From the NCBI GenBank assembly GCA_015680685.1, contig MNCI01009006.1, forward strand, positions 52,279 through 85,781: DNA of 33,503 bases, given 5' to 3'. Below are positions 32,754 to 33,503 of this stretch, one piece after another (position 1 is the first letter of the stretch; each line of letters begins with the position of its first letter). The notes beneath the pieces are model-generated. The model saw only the letters and a list, made by a program, of their open reading frames with translations. It was not told where the DNA came from and did not search any database. Position numbers and translations under genes: made by a program. This DNA comes from Gnetum montanum (taxonomy: Eukaryota; Streptophyta; Gnetopsida; Gnetales; Gnetaceae).

Positions 32754-33258
32754 CTCATTGATAGCCAAGTGAAGACTAAGATAAATATGAGCATAGGATC
32801 TCGTAGAAAACATATTTTTCATGGTTCCATGTTAAGCATGACAATTTTGAGATCAACAAATTAAACTTGGACTTATCTATGGATCCATTCATGGATGCCT
32901 TTAGGACTCATCCATGAGAACTCATCTTCAAATGTGTTGTAAGACGAGTCTTGATGCATCAATGGAAAGTTGTTCTCAAATAATTCTAATATGTGTTCAT
33001 GATATAGTCCTTGAATTAATGTCATTTTCTCTTTTTTTTCCCTATTAGTCTCCAAACCTTCTTTTTTTGTTTTGGTTTATGTTGTCAAAGTTACCTAGTG
33101 TTTGTTCATTTTTGACTGGGTATCTTAGTAGAATAAGTGACTTTCAAATGATAGCATGACAAGAGAGTAAGGGATATCTTATAAGGAAACTTTTCTATTT
33201 TTAAATGAGAGCTTTGGCATTGATATACTAGTGAATGGAAATTAAAAGTTTTTAAGTC
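32754..33258. other. Flank of element B with a second B-like LTR end
   Basis: At about 32810-32866, TTTCATGGTTCCATGTTAAGCATGACA...GAGATCAACA resembles the end of the element B LTR (TTCATGAATGGCCCCATGCC...TATCAACA), so an older related LTR probably ended here. About 32876-32950 has words like CATTCATGGATGC and ACTCATCCATGAG, similar to the foldback element at 6447. The rest shows nothing. AAGTC (33254-33258) would be a target duplication of the next LTR. Confidence 0.4.
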
Positions 33259-33503
33259 TGATGAATGGCGAGGTACCCCTACACTCAACCATACGAATAT
33301 GAGCGTGCACACGCGATCTAGTCGAACTCCGCAGACTAAATGCCTTAACACCACGAGAAACACTTGGGGTTAATCGTTCGTTGTCTTCCCAGGCTTGCTT
33401 GTAAGTGTCACGGTGTATGGTTAAGCAAGTCTGAGGTATGCGATTTTTTTGATGTTTTCAGGTTTATCTCCTATGCTATCAGAGGAAAGGGTTGAGAAAC
33501 TAA
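33259..33503 (-). mobile_element. A-type LTR, left end, cut by the window edge
   Basis: TGATGAATGGCGAGGTACCC matches the element A LTR at 21074 almost base for base. The part beyond (GAGCGTGCACACGCGATC) is rich in CpG, like the solo LTR at 7406, and so probably younger than elements A and B. The base before the TG is not a primer site, so this is a 3' LTR in minus orientation or a solo LTR; its body, if any, lies to the right of the window. Confidence 0.75.

Overview
The window looks like intergenic DNA from a large plant genome, probably a gymnosperm. I see no intact host gene, no rRNA or tRNA gene and no CRISPR array. Nearly everything assignable is a transposable element or the wreck of one: Ty3-type LTR retrotransposons of three lineages (chromovirus, Athila-like, Tat-like), LINE pseudogenes, a foldback element and tandem repeats. 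The DNA is AT-rich and most old copies are poor in CpG, as expected where methylated C has decayed to T. The gymnosperm guess rests on the amount and age of the debris and on the general look of the LINE reverse transcriptase and of the Tat-like gag-pol; it is an inference, not a proof.

Layout, left to right. Positions 1-54 are the end of a GATATC-type LTR. Positions 55-2044 hold two diverged copies of a ~1.26 kb repeat; the first contains a near-perfect 50-bp-arm hairpin that the second lacks. A chromovirus-like element (2045 to about 5047, plus strand) keeps only part of its 5' LTR, a decayed gag with a zinc knuckle, a protease and a 3' LTR. LINE remains follow (ORF1-like about 5450-6040, endonuclease start 6166-6446). 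A foldback element lies at about 6447-7306. A relic of a B-type LTR (7307-7405, resuming at 8466) is split by a CpG-rich solo LTR (7406-8465) with a CTAGG target duplication. About 8505-11270 is unassigned.

The first half of a LINE reverse transcriptase ends at 11880. There a 10-kb Athila-like element (element A, 11881-21915, minus strand, target duplication TAGAT) is inserted, and the second half of the same reverse transcriptase resumes at 21921 and runs to about 23275. Element A has both LTRs, a decayed tRNA-Asp-like primer site, and gag, protease, RT, RNase H and integrase in order, all with stops and lost catalytic residues. A second large element (element B, 23591-32748, minus strand, target duplication CATAC) has 1.87-kb LTRs, an open gag of 198 codons and a protease. 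An RNase H-like segment lies upstream of the RT start. A large deletion then joins RT motif 1 almost directly to the integrase C-terminus. The right edge has another B-like LTR end (about 32810-32866) and the start of a fresh-looking A-type LTR (33259 onward).

The order of events can be partly read: LINE first, then element A into the LINE; the B-type relic before the solo LTR. A recurring design is visible in three LTR families: a cluster of short palindromic words (GATATC; AGACATCT/AGATGTCT; ACATYGGATGT-like) sits within about 200 bp upstream of a CTATAAATA box.
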